Assembly (NCBI GenBank): GCA_016744135.1
Contig: JADGEX010000002.1
Span: forward strand, 496,001 to 560,000
Length of the DNA: 64,000 nucleotides
Source: Pseudodesulfovibrio sp.
GTDB lineage: Bacteria > Desulfobacterota > Desulfovibrionia > Desulfovibrionales > Desulfovibrionaceae
Direction of reading: 5' to 3'
This document shows positions 43,718-52,654 of this stretch, piece by piece; positions within the stretch are counted from its first letter, which is position 1, and the number at the start of each line of letters is the position of its first letter. The position numbers were made by a program, and so were the translations under genes. The notes below the pieces were generated by a model that saw nothing but the letters and a program-made list of their open reading frames with translations, searched no databases and was not told where the DNA came from.

Positions 43718-44734
43718 ATGAAAGAGATCAATGATAAAGCACGCGAGCTGATGAAAGGCTACTGTCGTGTATGTAAGGTCTGTGACGGCAAGGCGTGTGT
43801 CGGTGAAGTACCCGGAATGGGCGGTCTCGGGACTGGGGCATCGTTTAAAAGTAATTATGAAGCTCTGGCTGAAATTCGGTTGAACATGCGTCTTTTGCAT
43901 GATGTGACTGAGCCTGACATTACCACATCGGTGTTGGGCTACGATCTTTCATTACCTGTTATGGCTGCGCCAATTGGTGGCGTGTCTTTTAACATGGGTG
44001 GCGGCATCAGTGAAGATGCGTATGCTGAGGCCGTGGTCAGCGGGAGTAAAAAAGCAGGCGTCGTTGGTTGTACGGGTGACGGCGTGCCGCCTTATGTGCA
44101 TGAAGCCGGATTCGCCGCCATCGTCAAAAACGGTGGATACGGTATTCCGTTCATCAAGCCGTGGGAAGGCGATGAACTGGACGAGAAACTGGAGTTGGCC
44201 CGTACTACCGGATGTACCACTTTCGGTATGGATGTGGACGCCGCCGGGTTAATTACCTTGCGTCAGATGGGACGTCCCGTGTCTCCCAAGCCTGCTTCCG
44301 AGTTGAAGAAAATTATTGATAAGGTGCATAGCTGGGATGCCAAGTTCATTTTGAAAGGAGTTATGACTCCTGATGAAGCCGAGCTGGCTGCCGAAGTTGG
44401 TGCGGACGGCATTGTGGTCTCTAACCATGGTGGCCGTGTGCTTGACCATGCCCCTGGTACAGCCGAGGTCATTCATGAAGTGTCAGAGCCAGTTAAGGGC
44501 AAGCTCGCCGTCATAGTTGATGGTGGTATTCGGACCGGTATCGATGTCCTCAAGATGATCGCGCTCGGTGCAGACGCCGTCATGGTCGGTCGTCCTGTTG
44601 CCGTGGCTGCCATGGGTGGTCTGGAAGAGGGCGTTGAAAAGTATTTTGATACGCTTAAGGCTCAGCTTTCGGGAGCAATGATTCTGACTGGCTGCAAGGA
44701 TATCAAATCCATTGATATAAACGTTTTGTTTTAG
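43718..44734 (+). CDS. FMN-dependent alpha-hydroxyacid dehydrogenase/oxidase family protein
   Basis: A 338-residue TIM-barrel flavoenzyme of the lactate dehydrogenase/oxidase family, oxidising L-lactate or another 2-hydroxyacid. FMN and active-site elements are present: VMAAPIGGVSFN, the catalytic His in VVSNHGGRVLDHAPG and FMN phosphate site IVDGGIRTGIDVLKMIALGA (first 20). The N-terminus holds four cysteines (16, 19, 22, 27; CRVCKVCDGKAC), unusual for the basic family but seen in a subgroup of anaerobe proteins; it may bind a metal or Fe-S cluster. SD AAGGAG. Regulator upstream, TauE downstream. Confidence 0.85.
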   Translation: MKEINDKARELMKGYCRVCKVCDGKACVGEVPGMGGLGTGASFKSNYEALAEIRLNMRLLHDVTEPDITTSVLGYDLSLPVMAAPIGGVSFNMGGGISEDAYAEAVVSGSKKAGVVGCTGDGVPPYVHEAGFAAIVKNGGYGIPFIKPWEGDELDEKLELARTTGCTTFGMDVDAAGLITLRQMGRPVSPKPASELKKIIDKVHSWDAKFILKGVMTPDEAELAAEVGADGIVVSNHGGRVLDHAPGTAEVIHEVSEPVKGKLAVIVDGGIRTGIDVLKMIALGADAVMVGRPVAVAAMGGLEEGVEKYFDTLKAQLSGAMILTGCKDIKSIDINVLF

Positions 44735-44859
44735 AAGTTTTTGATGGTTTGGGGCGAGGTGAACATTGCCTCGTCCCAGCCATTATTTCGTTTATTTTTC
44801 CGAGCCGTGCGGTGCGGTACCTGCAAAGGGATCGTTGATGCACATGATATAAGGACAGC

Positions 44860-45660
44860 ATGATCACAACCTATTTATTGTATATCGTCCTCGGTGCGTT
44901 TGCCGGGGTTTTGGCAGGGTTGCTGGGTATCGGTGGCGGATTGGTTATCGTGCCCATGCTCAATATTGCTTTCGAGTTGCAAAATTTTCCGGATGTACAC
45001 ATCCAGCATGTGGCTCTTGGAACATCGTTGGCGACTATCATTTTTACATCACTTTCAAGTATGCGCGCTCATCACAAGCGCGGGGCAATCAATTATACCG
45101 CGTTTTGGCGACTTGTTCCCGGTATCATTGTCGGCACCTACCTTGGAGCTTGGGTTGCAGCACTATTGCCTACCGGATTCCTCAAAGCATTTTTCGGTTT
45201 TTTCCTGTACTATGTGGCAAGCCAGATGTTGTTGGGTATGAAGCCCAAGAGTGCGCGGGAGCTGCCGGGACAGGCTGGAACATTCGCTGTTGGTAACGGT
45301 ATTGGTATTTTTTCAGCATTGGTCGGTATTGGTGGTGGTACATTGACGGTGCCGTTTTTGTCATGGTGTAATCAAACCATGCACACGGCTATTGCTACTG
45401 CTGCAGCGGTCGGTTTGCCTATCGCTTTGTCCGGGACGACCGGATTTATCATTAATGGTTGGAATGTTGAAGGTATTCCCGGTCCGCACTTCGGATACAT
45501 TTATATTCCGGCATTCTTGGGCATCATTTCAATGAGCGTCCTGACCGCACCACTTGGCGCAAAGTTTGCCCATAGCCTGCCAGTTGACAAGCTCAAGCGG
45601 ATCTTTGCCATCCTTCTTCTTATCGTGGGAACCAAGATGTTGTGGAGTGCGTTTATGTAG
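44860..45660 (+). CDS. TauE/SafE-family anion exporter
   Basis: A 266-residue inner-membrane protein with about eight helices in two repeats, family TauE/SafE (sulfite, sulfonate or organic anion export). The repeats begin LGAFAGVLAGLLGIGGGLVI and NGIGIFSALVGIGGGTLTVP, the typical glycine-rich motifs. ATG 44860 has AAGGACAG upstream. It follows the FMN dehydrogenase by 125 bases and ends at a terminator, so it may be part of the same regulon; substrate unknown. Confidence 0.9.
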   Translation: MITTYLLYIVLGAFAGVLAGLLGIGGGLVIVPMLNIAFELQNFPDVHIQHVALGTSLATIIFTSLSSMRAHHKRGAINYTAFWRLVPGIIVGTYLGAWVAALLPTGFLKAFFGFFLYYVASQMLLGMKPKSARELPGQAGTFAVGNGIGIFSALVGIGGGTLTVPFLSWCNQTMHTAIATAAAVGLPIALSGTTGFIINGWNVEGIPGPHFGYIYIPAFLGIISMSVLTAPLGAKFAHSLPVDKLKRIFAILLLIVGTKMLWSAFM

Positions 45661-45681
45661 TTGGCGTTTCTTGAGACAATG

Positions 45682-45717
45682 AAAAAAGGCTGATTCAGAT
45701 GAATCAGCCTTTTTTTT
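45682..45717. terminator. Bidirectional intrinsic terminator
   Basis: AAAAAAGGCTGATTC pairs perfectly with GAATCAGCCTTTTTT around AGAT, between convergent genes. Confidence 0.9.
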
Positions 45718-46039
45718 AGAGTCCGTAATTTCGTTGGTGGGCATCAACCACATTGTCTATCAGAACGATCTTTTCTTCGATCTTGCCGGGTTTGATCGTA
45801 TATCGTGTGACGACCCAGTCGAGCTGGTCAATGTATTCCACATGTCCATATCCGTTTTCCGGCAATAGATCGCGGATAGCTTCGATGAAGTCGTCGATCA
45901 TCAGGTAATGCCCTTCGTGATCAACGCGTAAAACATCTCCATCGTATTCTACCTGATCAAAAGGATTCGCATCCTTGATCTGTTCATATATTTCCGGCGT
46001 GATACGATGGAAATCGCCGTATACTCGTACGTCTTCCAT
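45716..46039 (-). CDS. Small hypothetical protein
   Basis: A 107-residue acidic soluble protein (MEDVRVYGDFHRITPEIYEQ..., QLDWVVTRYTIKPGKIEEKI) that I do not recognise. GGGAGAG lies before the ATG. It is the last gene of an lpxB-glycosyltransferase run, separated from the latter by 32 bases, and ends on the terminator. Confidence 0.65.
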   Translation of the reverse strand: MEDVRVYGDFHRITPEIYEQIKDANPFDQVEYDGDVLRVDHEGHYLMIDDFIEAIRDLLPENGYGHVEYIDQLDWVVTRYTIKPGKIEEKIVLIDNVVDAHQRNYGL

Positions 46040-46071
46040 GATGATTCTCTCCCAGTATTGGTGAGAAAGAA

Positions 46072-47802
46072 CTATGTACTGAGGCCGAGACGGTCAACAA
46101 GGAAAGTACTCTTTTCTTCCAGATCGTTCCAAGACCATTGTTGATTATCCTGTCCCAGACGGATGAGTTCTTCATCCGTATACTTGGTATCGAGTTTGAG
46201 CTTGTTGCCCATGACCTGACCAATCTGTTTGGTGTCCTTGGATTTGGCCAGACTGGAGTGCTGGATATGCTTGACGGCAAGGCCCCCAACAAACAGGGCA
46301 GGCATGCCAGCCAAGCTTGAACGGATGTCTCTATCCAAATCATCGAACTGAGATGGAGTGTACCGCAGGTCAAACTCGCCAGCTTTTTCGATGGAATGTA
46401 TGTTGATCATGTGACAGCAGCCTGACACTGACAAACAGGGGCGAGTGTAGGTGAACAATCCGGAATCGAGCGATCCTGCACAGTTGTCGAAAACCAAGAC
46501 TCTGTGCGGCACCATTTCCGCTTTGGGGTCATTTGGCGGTACTGGGAAAAGGTTGTAGTCTGCTGATTGCAGCCCATACGGAGGCGCGGCGGCAGTGATA
46601 CGACATCCGACAGCCCCGATGTTGTCTCGGTTCTGTGCTGGACCAAGTAACCGTAACAGCCAGTCTTTTGGCAGGATGATGTCGTCATCCAGGAATGCTG
46701 CCCATTTCGAGGCTTTGACTTCCGGCAGAGCCAGCAGCCAGTTGCGTGCGGCAGGTGCACCTACGTTGACGGGGAGTGTTTCCACCCGGAATCTGTCAGC
46801 ACCGAATTCTTTTTGCGCCTTGAGCAGTACGTCGCCCGTGGCATCATCAGAGCCGTTGTCCAGAGCGACGATCTTGGCCTGTCCAATATCACTGTCCAGC
46901 AGGCTGCGCAGGGTGTCTGCCAGCAATTCTGCCTTATTCCACGAATACACGAGGATTGTGACATTAGCGGTGTCTTCGATTTCGCCCATCGGTGGGGCCT
47001 TGAATATTTCATGAAGCTTGAGAGTTAGGTTCACATGCCATGGGATTGCTTTCCACAGCGCGGCCAATATGCCTTTTGCTTCACCCTTTTTGCCCATGCG
47101 CAGGAGAAGTTCTCCACCGGCATATGTGCGCCACAGTCCCCAGAGAGCGGGATCAAGCTTTTCAATAATAGGCAGAGCTTTTTCGGGCGAGAGACAATGA
47201 AATGCCCAATCCGCTTCCATGCGCTCCTTGAGCGGTTGCGTCGAATCGGTCCATTCAACCATGTCCAAAGCAGCCTTGGGAATTTCTGGTTTGCCCAAGT
47301 GAATGAGGTCCTGCCATACATGCTGGAGCCAGGAAAGTCCCTTGGTTGAGTTGCCCAGAGTAACGGTGAGAAAGCGCAGGATAAGTTTCCTGTCATCCTG
47401 TCGGGCGAGAGCGTGCCATGTGTCCATGGCTTCGACTTCGGCTTTGTATTCTGTATCATCGTCAGTTTCGCTGGGGGCTTCAGCCAGTTTCGGGAGTTTG
47501 GCAGTCAGCAGCAAAATACGTGTGAACGCCGGGCCGAGCTTAAGGCCCATGTTGAGGCTTTTGATACCCCATGTTCCCATGCCTGGGGTCAGCGGGTGGG
47601 CCTGTGTTCCCCAAAGGGCCATGCCCATGGTGATATTTTTACATTCTGGGTCACGTCTGGCGAGCTGAAAGAGACCTGGCAGGAGGCCGAGCAATGTTTC
47701 AGGCAGTCCCATGCCGAGATGCCAGCCGGAAAAGTGTTCAGTAAATGCGGGCAACAAGGCCCTGCTGGGTGGGAGTATTTGGGGAAAATCAAATCGGTTC
47801 AT
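46072..47802 (-). CDS. Glycosyltransferase family 2 with large N-terminal extension
   Basis: A 576-residue protein. The last part (about 290-540) is a GT-A family 2 transferase: NVTILVYSWNKAELLADTLR, VALDNGSDDATGDVLL, GAPAARNWLL and the DxD-type FLDDDIILP. Residues 1-285 form a helical region with no family I recognise (SRALLPAFTEHFSGWHLGMG). ATG 47802 matches the coding start; the frame extends upstream with an arginine-rich non-coding-like stretch into lpxB. It follows lpxB by about 40 bases, so it may act on lipid A/LPS, but this is inference. Confidence 0.82.
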   Translation of the reverse strand: MNRFDFPQILPPSRALLPAFTEHFSGWHLGMGLPETLLGLLPGLFQLARRDPECKNITMGMALWGTQAHPLTPGMGTWGIKSLNMGLKLGPAFTRILLLTAKLPKLAEAPSETDDDTEYKAEVEAMDTWHALARQDDRKLILRFLTVTLGNSTKGLSWLQHVWQDLIHLGKPEIPKAALDMVEWTDSTQPLKERMEADWAFHCLSPEKALPIIEKLDPALWGLWRTYAGGELLLRMGKKGEAKGILAALWKAIPWHVNLTLKLHEIFKAPPMGEIEDTANVTILVYSWNKAELLADTLRSLLDSDIGQAKIVALDNGSDDATGDVLLKAQKEFGADRFRVETLPVNVGAPAARNWLLALPEVKASKWAAFLDDDIILPKDWLLRLLGPAQNRDNIGAVGCRITAAAPPYGLQSADYNLFPVPPNDPKAEMVPHRVLVFDNCAGSLDSGLFTYTRPCLSVSGCCHMINIHSIEKAGEFDLRYTPSQFDDLDRDIRSSLAGMPALFVGGLAVKHIQHSSLAKSKDTKQIGQVMGNKLKLDTKYTDEELIRLGQDNQQWSWNDLEEKSTFLVDRLGLST

Positions 47803-47843
47803 GATGCCTGCCAGTGAGTAGAAAAATTGAAAGAATGTCGAGT

Positions 47844-48983
47844 CTAGCGGCCAAGTTCGGCCAAGTCGTCCATGATGACTCGTGCTGCGCGCAATGGAGC
47901 GCCAGGTTCTCCGACCATGGTGCGGAGTTTGATCAGTTCGTGTTTGACGCGGTCGTATTCCGTTTGGTCGTCCAACCAGCGACTGAGTGCGAGTGCGAGT
48001 GTGTCGGCGCACGCGTCTTTTTGCATATATTCCGGATAGATTTCGTGCCCCGCTATAAGGTTGGGCAAAGAAATGTAGTCAACATTCACGAGCAGTCTGG
48101 CGACCATTTCAGATATGAAAGAAACCTTGTAGGCCACTAATACCGGAGTGCCAATGAGTGCTGTTTCCAAAGTGACCGTGCCGGATGCGGCCATGATACA
48201 CTTACAAGACCGAAATGTCTTGTACCGAGTGTCAGGTTCAATAATTTCCATTGGAATGTCGTCGGGCCATTGCCTAAGGAGGCGTTCTTTTTCCATTCCT
48301 GGTGCACGTACTATGACGTAATGCAGGTTTGGATGGTCCTTTTGCAAAAGCTTGGCTGCCCCTGCGAATTCGGGCAACAGGGTGCTGACTTCTTTGTTGC
48401 GAGAACCGGGGAGTAAACCTATCAGGTTGTCATCCTCTGGAATGTTGTCGAGCTCTGCAAGCGGTAGAACATCCATGAGCGGATGGCCTACATAGTCCAC
48501 ATCCATGTCGTATTTTTTGTAGAACTGTTTTTCAAACGGCAGGATGCAGATCACCTTGCGTACATATTTGCGCAGGAAGTTGGCGCGGCCTGAGCGCCAT
48601 GCCCAGATTTGCGGACTTATATAGTAATAAACCGGGATTCCGAGCTTGTACGCTATCTTGGCGATACGGAAATTGAATTCAGGACAGTCCACCAAAATGA
48701 TGGCGCGAGGGCGCACCTTGATGATCTCCCGTTTTATTTCGCCAAGTAACTTGAGGATTCGCGGCAACCCTCCAAGAATTTCCGTGATACCCACCAGTGA
48801 GATGAGCTTCATGGAATAGCGCACATCCAACCCTTCGGCCTCCATGGCAGGTCCGCCCATGCCAGTAAAGGTGGCATCGGGCGTGACTTCCTTAAGTCGT
48901 TTGATGAGTTCCGCGCCGTGAAGATCGCCTGACGCTTCGCCGACGTTGAACCAGATAGGTCCGGTTGGATTTCCTGTTTGCAT
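47844..48983 (-). CDS. lpxB: Lipid-A-disaccharide synthase
   Basis: A 379-residue GT19 glycosyltransferase that joins UDP-diacylglucosamine and lipid X into the lipid A disaccharide at the inner membrane. The N-terminus WFNVGEASGDLHGAELIKRL is diagnostic; PEFNFRIAKIAYKLGIPVYY, YISPQIWAWRSGRA, GHPLMD and GSRNKEV match the family. It heads the lpxB-GT2-107-residue run and is divergent from the sugar dehydrogenase gene. Confidence 0.96.
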   Translation of the reverse strand: MQTGNPTGPIWFNVGEASGDLHGAELIKRLKEVTPDATFTGMGGPAMEAEGLDVRYSMKLISLVGITEILGGLPRILKLLGEIKREIIKVRPRAIILVDCPEFNFRIAKIAYKLGIPVYYYISPQIWAWRSGRANFLRKYVRKVICILPFEKQFYKKYDMDVDYVGHPLMDVLPLAELDNIPEDDNLIGLLPGSRNKEVSTLLPEFAGAAKLLQKDHPNLHYVIVRAPGMEKERLLRQWPDDIPMEIIEPDTRYKTFRSCKCIMAASGTVTLETALIGTPVLVAYKVSFISEMVARLLVNVDYISLPNLIAGHEIYPEYMQKDACADTLALALSRWLDDQTEYDRVKHELIKLRTMVGEPGAPLRAARVIMDDLAELGR

Positions 48984-49047
48984 GCGTGTTTACTATCTCA
49001 TGCTGCTATTCTGGGCAAGTGAAGCGTGTATAATCGGCCCGTCGGGG

Positions 49048-49076
49048 TTGCAATGGGGGGATTTGCCCTGTAGATA
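49048..49076 (+). promoter_or_regulatory. Weak putative promoter of the Gfo/Idh/MocA gene
   Basis: TTGCAA (49048-49053) and TAGATA (49071-49076) with 17 bases between, about 38 bases before the ATG. The -35 is good and the -10 poor. Confidence 0.3.
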
Positions 49077-49114
49077 GCATTCGCAAACATGAAACTCTGA
49101 ACGAGGATATATAT

Positions 49115-50038
49115 ATGTTGAAAGTAGGCGTTGTCGGGTTGGGTTGGATGGGCCGTGTCCATCTGCGCAACTATACTGAAATGGCTGATGTGGAAGTGGT
49201 TGGCGTTGTTGATGTCGATGAAAAGGCTCGCGAAGAAGTCGCTGCCCAGTTCGGCGTAAAGACCTTTGCCAGTCTCGACGAATTGTTGGAAAATGAACTG
49301 GACGCCATGTCCGTGTGCGTTCCCACCAGTTTGCATCACGAGACCGGGTTGAAGATCATGGACAAGAGTATCAACGTCATCATCGAGAAGCCGCTGGCTG
49401 TTTCCGCTTCCGAAGGTGAAGACCTCGTCGCCAAGGCCAAGGAAAAGGGCGTTGCTCTTATGGTTGGGCATGTCGAGCGTTTCAACCCGGCTGTCGAGCG
49501 CGTCAAGGAATTGATCGGTGACGATGTTATTTCCATTCAGATCGAACGTGTCGGACCATATCCGCCGCGCATTCAGGACGTGGGCGTTATCAAGGACCTC
49601 GGTTCTCATGACATCGACCTCATTCGTTTCCTGACCGGTTCCGAATTTAAGTCCGTATACGCAGTGTCTTCTACCTCCATTGGCGAGCATGAAGATTCCG
49701 CGCTTATCACTGCCGAGATGGAAAATGGCGTACTCGCCAATATTACCACCAACTGGGTGACCCCGTACAAGGGCCGTAAGATAAATATTGCCTGCGAATC
49801 CAAGTATATTCAGGCCAATTTGATCACGCAGGAAGTCAAGGAATATTCGGCTTTCTCCACCTACGACAAATCCTATTCCGTTCGTGAATGGCCGCTCATG
49901 TTCCGTGAGCCTGTCAAAGAGGAACTGACTCAGTTCCTGACCGCTTTACGTAACGGGACCCCAGTGCCCATCACTGGTGAAGACGGTCTTGAAGTTCTCA
50001 AGACTTTCGATCGTATTTTTGATTGCGCCAGCTGCTAA
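49115..50038 (+). CDS. Gfo/Idh/MocA-family sugar dehydrogenase (UDP-sugar oxidoreductase candidate)
   Basis: A 307-residue NAD(P)-dependent oxidoreductase. The N-terminal Rossmann fold starts VGVVGLGWMGRVHLRNYTEM; the catalytic EKPLA is present (IIEKPLAVSASEGE), and the C-terminal half has HDIDLIRFLTGSEF with the usual His-Asp. Next to lpxB such enzymes often act on UDP-GlcNAc (GnnA-type, first step to a 3-amino sugar in lipid A), which is a reasonable guess here but no aminotransferase partner is in the window. SD GAGG precedes the ATG. Confidence 0.88.
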   Translation: MLKVGVVGLGWMGRVHLRNYTEMADVEVVGVVDVDEKAREEVAAQFGVKTFASLDELLENELDAMSVCVPTSLHHETGLKIMDKSINVIIEKPLAVSASEGEDLVAKAKEKGVALMVGHVERFNPAVERVKELIGDDVISIQIERVGPYPPRIQDVGVIKDLGSHDIDLIRFLTGSEFKSVYAVSSTSIGEHEDSALITAEMENGVLANITTNWVTPYKGRKINIACESKYIQANLITQEVKEYSAFSTYDKSYSVREWPLMFREPVKEELTQFLTALRNGTPVPITGEDGLEVLKTFDRIFDCASC

Positions 50039-50060
50039 TACAGCGATTACAGTGAATAAC

Positions 50061-50098
50061 AAAAAGCCCCCTATCTCATATGAGATAGGGGGCTTTTT
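50061..50098. terminator. Strong intrinsic terminator
   Basis: AAAAAGCCCCCTATCTCAT pairs perfectly with ATGAGATAGGGGGCTTTTT, a complete 38-base palindrome acting in both directions after the sugar dehydrogenase gene. Confidence 0.92.
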
Positions 50099-50116
50099 GT
50101 TGCCCTACCGGGGGTT

Positions 50117-50195
50117 GTCTTCGGCGGGACTAGAGAACCCTTTGAAAAAAGTTTTCTGGACTCTCCAAAATGCTTTATAGCTCGTTTCGCTCGAA
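50117..50195 (-). repeat. Covarying-hairpin repeat, copy A
   Basis: Read on the minus strand: GAGCGAAACGAGC hairpin, TATAAAGCATTTTGGAGAG, then a long imperfect stem (CCAGAAAACTTTTTT pairing with AAAGGGTTCTCTAG), then CCCGCCGAAGAC. It shares this order with copies B, C and D and is inverted relative to copy B. Confidence 0.6.
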
Positions 50196-50246
50196 GTTGT
50201 GAAAAGTATTTGTAGTGGTTAATAAAAATTATATTAGGGATAACCA

Positions 50247-50320
50247 CGCCGAAGGCGTACTAAAAAGTTTTGGAGATTCTTAAGAACCTTTTTCAAAAGG
50301 GTCTTAAGCCGCCGGAGGCA
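50247..50320 (+). repeat. Covarying-hairpin repeat, copy B
   Basis: CGCCGAAGGCG hairpin, TACTAAAAAGTTTTGGAG, a 13-base stem TTAAGAACCTTTT/AAAAGGGTCTTAA (one mismatch), and the end motif GCCGCCGGAGGC. With copy A it makes a head-to-head inverted pair between convergent genes. Confidence 0.7.
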
Positions 50321-50332
50321 TTCCGCCCATAC

Positions 50333-50965
50333 TTATTTGCTCGCGACTTCGTCACCATCGGCGATTGGCTCTTTGACAGCGATGTAATCGATTACCTGGG
50401 TGATATCACCAAGTTCCGAGGCAATGGCCACGGCCGCTGTTTTTTGTGAATAGTTCTGTGCTTTGCCGAGAAGAATAGCCTGTGACTGGATAACTTCTAC
50501 TCGCAGATCGGCACCTCGCAAACGGAGAGTCTTTTTGAATTGTTCTGCGAGTTCTGCATGAAGCCGTTGGTCTTTTCGAGCTTCGCGGCGTGTGGTGAGC
50601 GGATAGAATTTGCAGGTAATGGTTTTGATACCCTGCACAGTGGATGCTGTTTTGATGGCGTAGTCTGCACGTGCTCGATCAGATATTTGCCCGACGAGAT
50701 AGGCTTTGGCATCGATGACATGGGCAGAAACGGTCATGCCGTTGAGTTGCAACCGTTCGCGCAATCTGCGCTGGAGCATTTTGTCCTGATTAGCCGTCAA
50801 TCCCCCGCCTTCTACATGACTACGGGGAATATATTCATCGGCCAACATGGCGGCATCATACCCGGTCATGGCTCCACCTGCGACTTGCACAGCCGGATAG
50901 ACGGCGCATCCTGTGGTGGAAGCGAGCAGAAGAGCAAAGAGTATATGCAGTATTTTTTTACCCAT
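50333..50965 (-). CDS. BON-domain lipoprotein
   Basis: A 210-residue exported protein with lipobox ASTTGCAV (Cys20) after a short signal peptide, then two BON domains (about 60-120 and 135-200: RLRERLQLNGMTVSAHVIDA, KAYLVGQISDRARADYAIK, LRVEVIQSQAILLGKAQNYS). BON lipoproteins (OsmY/DolP-type) bind phospholipid and support envelope integrity. No neighbour operon partner; convergent with the sugar dehydrogenase across the repeat pair. Confidence 0.9.
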   Translation of the reverse strand: MGKKILHILFALLLASTTGCAVYPAVQVAGGAMTGYDAAMLADEYIPRSHVEGGGLTANQDKMLQRRLRERLQLNGMTVSAHVIDAKAYLVGQISDRARADYAIKTASTVQGIKTITCKFYPLTTRREARKDQRLHAELAEQFKKTLRLRGADLRVEVIQSQAILLGKAQNYSQKTAAVAIASELGDITQVIDYIAVKEPIADGDEVASK

Positions 50966-51031
50966 GACTAATGAATGACTATAGTGGAATGTCTAGACTT
51001 TGTCTAATCCCGTTGTAGCCATGGGTCTTGA

Positions 51032-52654
51032 TTATCCCTTGATGGCAATCAGATAGATCATTCCGGCAATGGACTGTCGGTCAACGATGTGAAATGCCGG
51101 GAGTTGATCCTTCCAATTGTTCCAATGCCGTTCCCTGATGGCGAGTACAACCTTGTCTTCGTCTTGTGTCCATTCGATGAATTCAGGCAGATGATTGGTT
51201 TCCCTGAAGTTGTGTTCGGCATAGTAGGTGAAGATGCCGGAGTAGATCTTGAGCGCGTAGGGTGCATAGCCTCTGTCTATGTATTCGTTCATGATTTCGG
51301 CTTGTCGCTTGGTGCTCATGCCATTGTCCAGAGATGGGGCAACCATAAGACCGATGGGATAGAGCCAGATGATCATGGCGAGTGTGGTCGTGAGGAGTGC
51401 GGCCTTGTTGCCGTATTTACGCATCAGGAAAATGGCTGCGCCACCAACGAGCAAGAGGGTCGCGGCAATACCCATGCCCCGGATGGGAACGGGGAAGGGG
51501 AGTAGGTCTCCGGCCAATATTAATCCGACACCGAATATCGCCCAGAGTCCACCAACGAGTGCCCAGAGTCGATTGGTCCGTGCTTCGTCCATGGAGTGTA
51601 TGGCTGCGCCAGTCAGAATGGCCAACGGTGCGAACATGGGCAGGATGTAGATGAGCACTTTGCCACTTAGGCTTGACAGGAAGATGAATGTTGCGGCGAA
51701 CATGATCCACAGGAAGGCACGGGGACCAGCCTGTTTGCGGACAGCCCAGAGTTCGCCCCATGTCTTGATGGAGAGGTATTTCTTTATGGGCGCGACAAAC
51801 AGGAACAATGTCCATGGCAGCCATGCCAGTGGGAAGGCTATAAGGTAGTAATAGAAAGATTCACGGTGGTGGAACGTTTTTGTGGCGCGTTGAATAACGT
51901 GTTTGCCGAGGACAGTATTCAGGAGGAAGTCCGGGCCTTCAGCGAGCATGACGCCGGCCACCCATGCGAGCAGAACGCCGATCATGGCGAGCAGGCCAAG
52001 TCCCATCTGACGGGTAAAGAGTTTTTTTAATTCACCCCGCCATGCCAGGTAGATACTGGATGTCAGCAATGGAAAGATAAACGCGAGTGGGCCTTTGATC
52101 AGCGTGGCGACACCGGCCAGCAGAAAGGCGTAGAGCGGCCATTTGTCTTGCGTTTTTTCATTGAAAGCGCGGAACAGACAAGCATGGCTGAGCAGAATGA
52201 GCGCGGCGAACATAAGGTCCATGCGTGAATAGTGGAACAGGGCCACCAGAAAGAATGTTGAGAGTAGGATCAATGTGGAGGCCAGACTGATGGAACGGTC
52301 GAAGTTGAGTGAGCGGGCCAGAAAGTATGCTCCATAGAGGAAAAACAGACCGGACAGGGCTGCGCCGAGGAAAAAGACACCGGGCATGTCCATGGGGGTG
52401 ATGGTGTCCAGCAGCCAGAGAAACCAGAAATAGACGGGCGGCTTGTCGGGATAGGGTTGGCCGTTTAGAGAGAGGACCATCCACTTTCCGCCATGAACGA
52501 GATTTTGGTAGGCGTTGGCGTAACGCACTTCATCGGAAAACCAGAGGGCGCGGTTGCTGAGGCAGAACCATGTCTGGGCGAACACGGCGAATGTCATGGT
52601 CAGCCATGGATGTTTGGCAAGCCTGTCCCAGATGGCGGCAGTTGTATATGTCAT
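51032..52654 (-). CDS. ArnT-like family 39 glycosyltransferase
   Basis: A 540-residue inner-membrane transferase of the PMT/ArnT type (GT39), with about 11-12 helices. It has the catalytic acidic motif at the first periplasmic loop (SDEVRYANAYQNLV) and DKPPVYFWFLWLLD, as in ArnT, which moves a sugar from undecaprenyl-phosphate to lipid A or protein. The gene start overlaps the stop of the PAP2 gene (ATGA), so the two form an operon. The sugar donor is unknown; L-Ara4N transfer is only one option. Confidence 0.88.
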   Translation of the reverse strand: MTYTTAAIWDRLAKHPWLTMTFAVFAQTWFCLSNRALWFSDEVRYANAYQNLVHGGKWMVLSLNGQPYPDKPPVYFWFLWLLDTITPMDMPGVFFLGAALSGLFFLYGAYFLARSLNFDRSISLASTLILLSTFFLVALFHYSRMDLMFAALILLSHACLFRAFNEKTQDKWPLYAFLLAGVATLIKGPLAFIFPLLTSSIYLAWRGELKKLFTRQMGLGLLAMIGVLLAWVAGVMLAEGPDFLLNTVLGKHVIQRATKTFHHRESFYYYLIAFPLAWLPWTLFLFVAPIKKYLSIKTWGELWAVRKQAGPRAFLWIMFAATFIFLSSLSGKVLIYILPMFAPLAILTGAAIHSMDEARTNRLWALVGGLWAIFGVGLILAGDLLPFPVPIRGMGIAATLLLVGGAAIFLMRKYGNKAALLTTTLAMIIWLYPIGLMVAPSLDNGMSTKRQAEIMNEYIDRGYAPYALKIYSGIFTYYAEHNFRETNHLPEFIEWTQDEDKVVLAIRERHWNNWKDQLPAFHIVDRQSIAGMIYLIAIKG

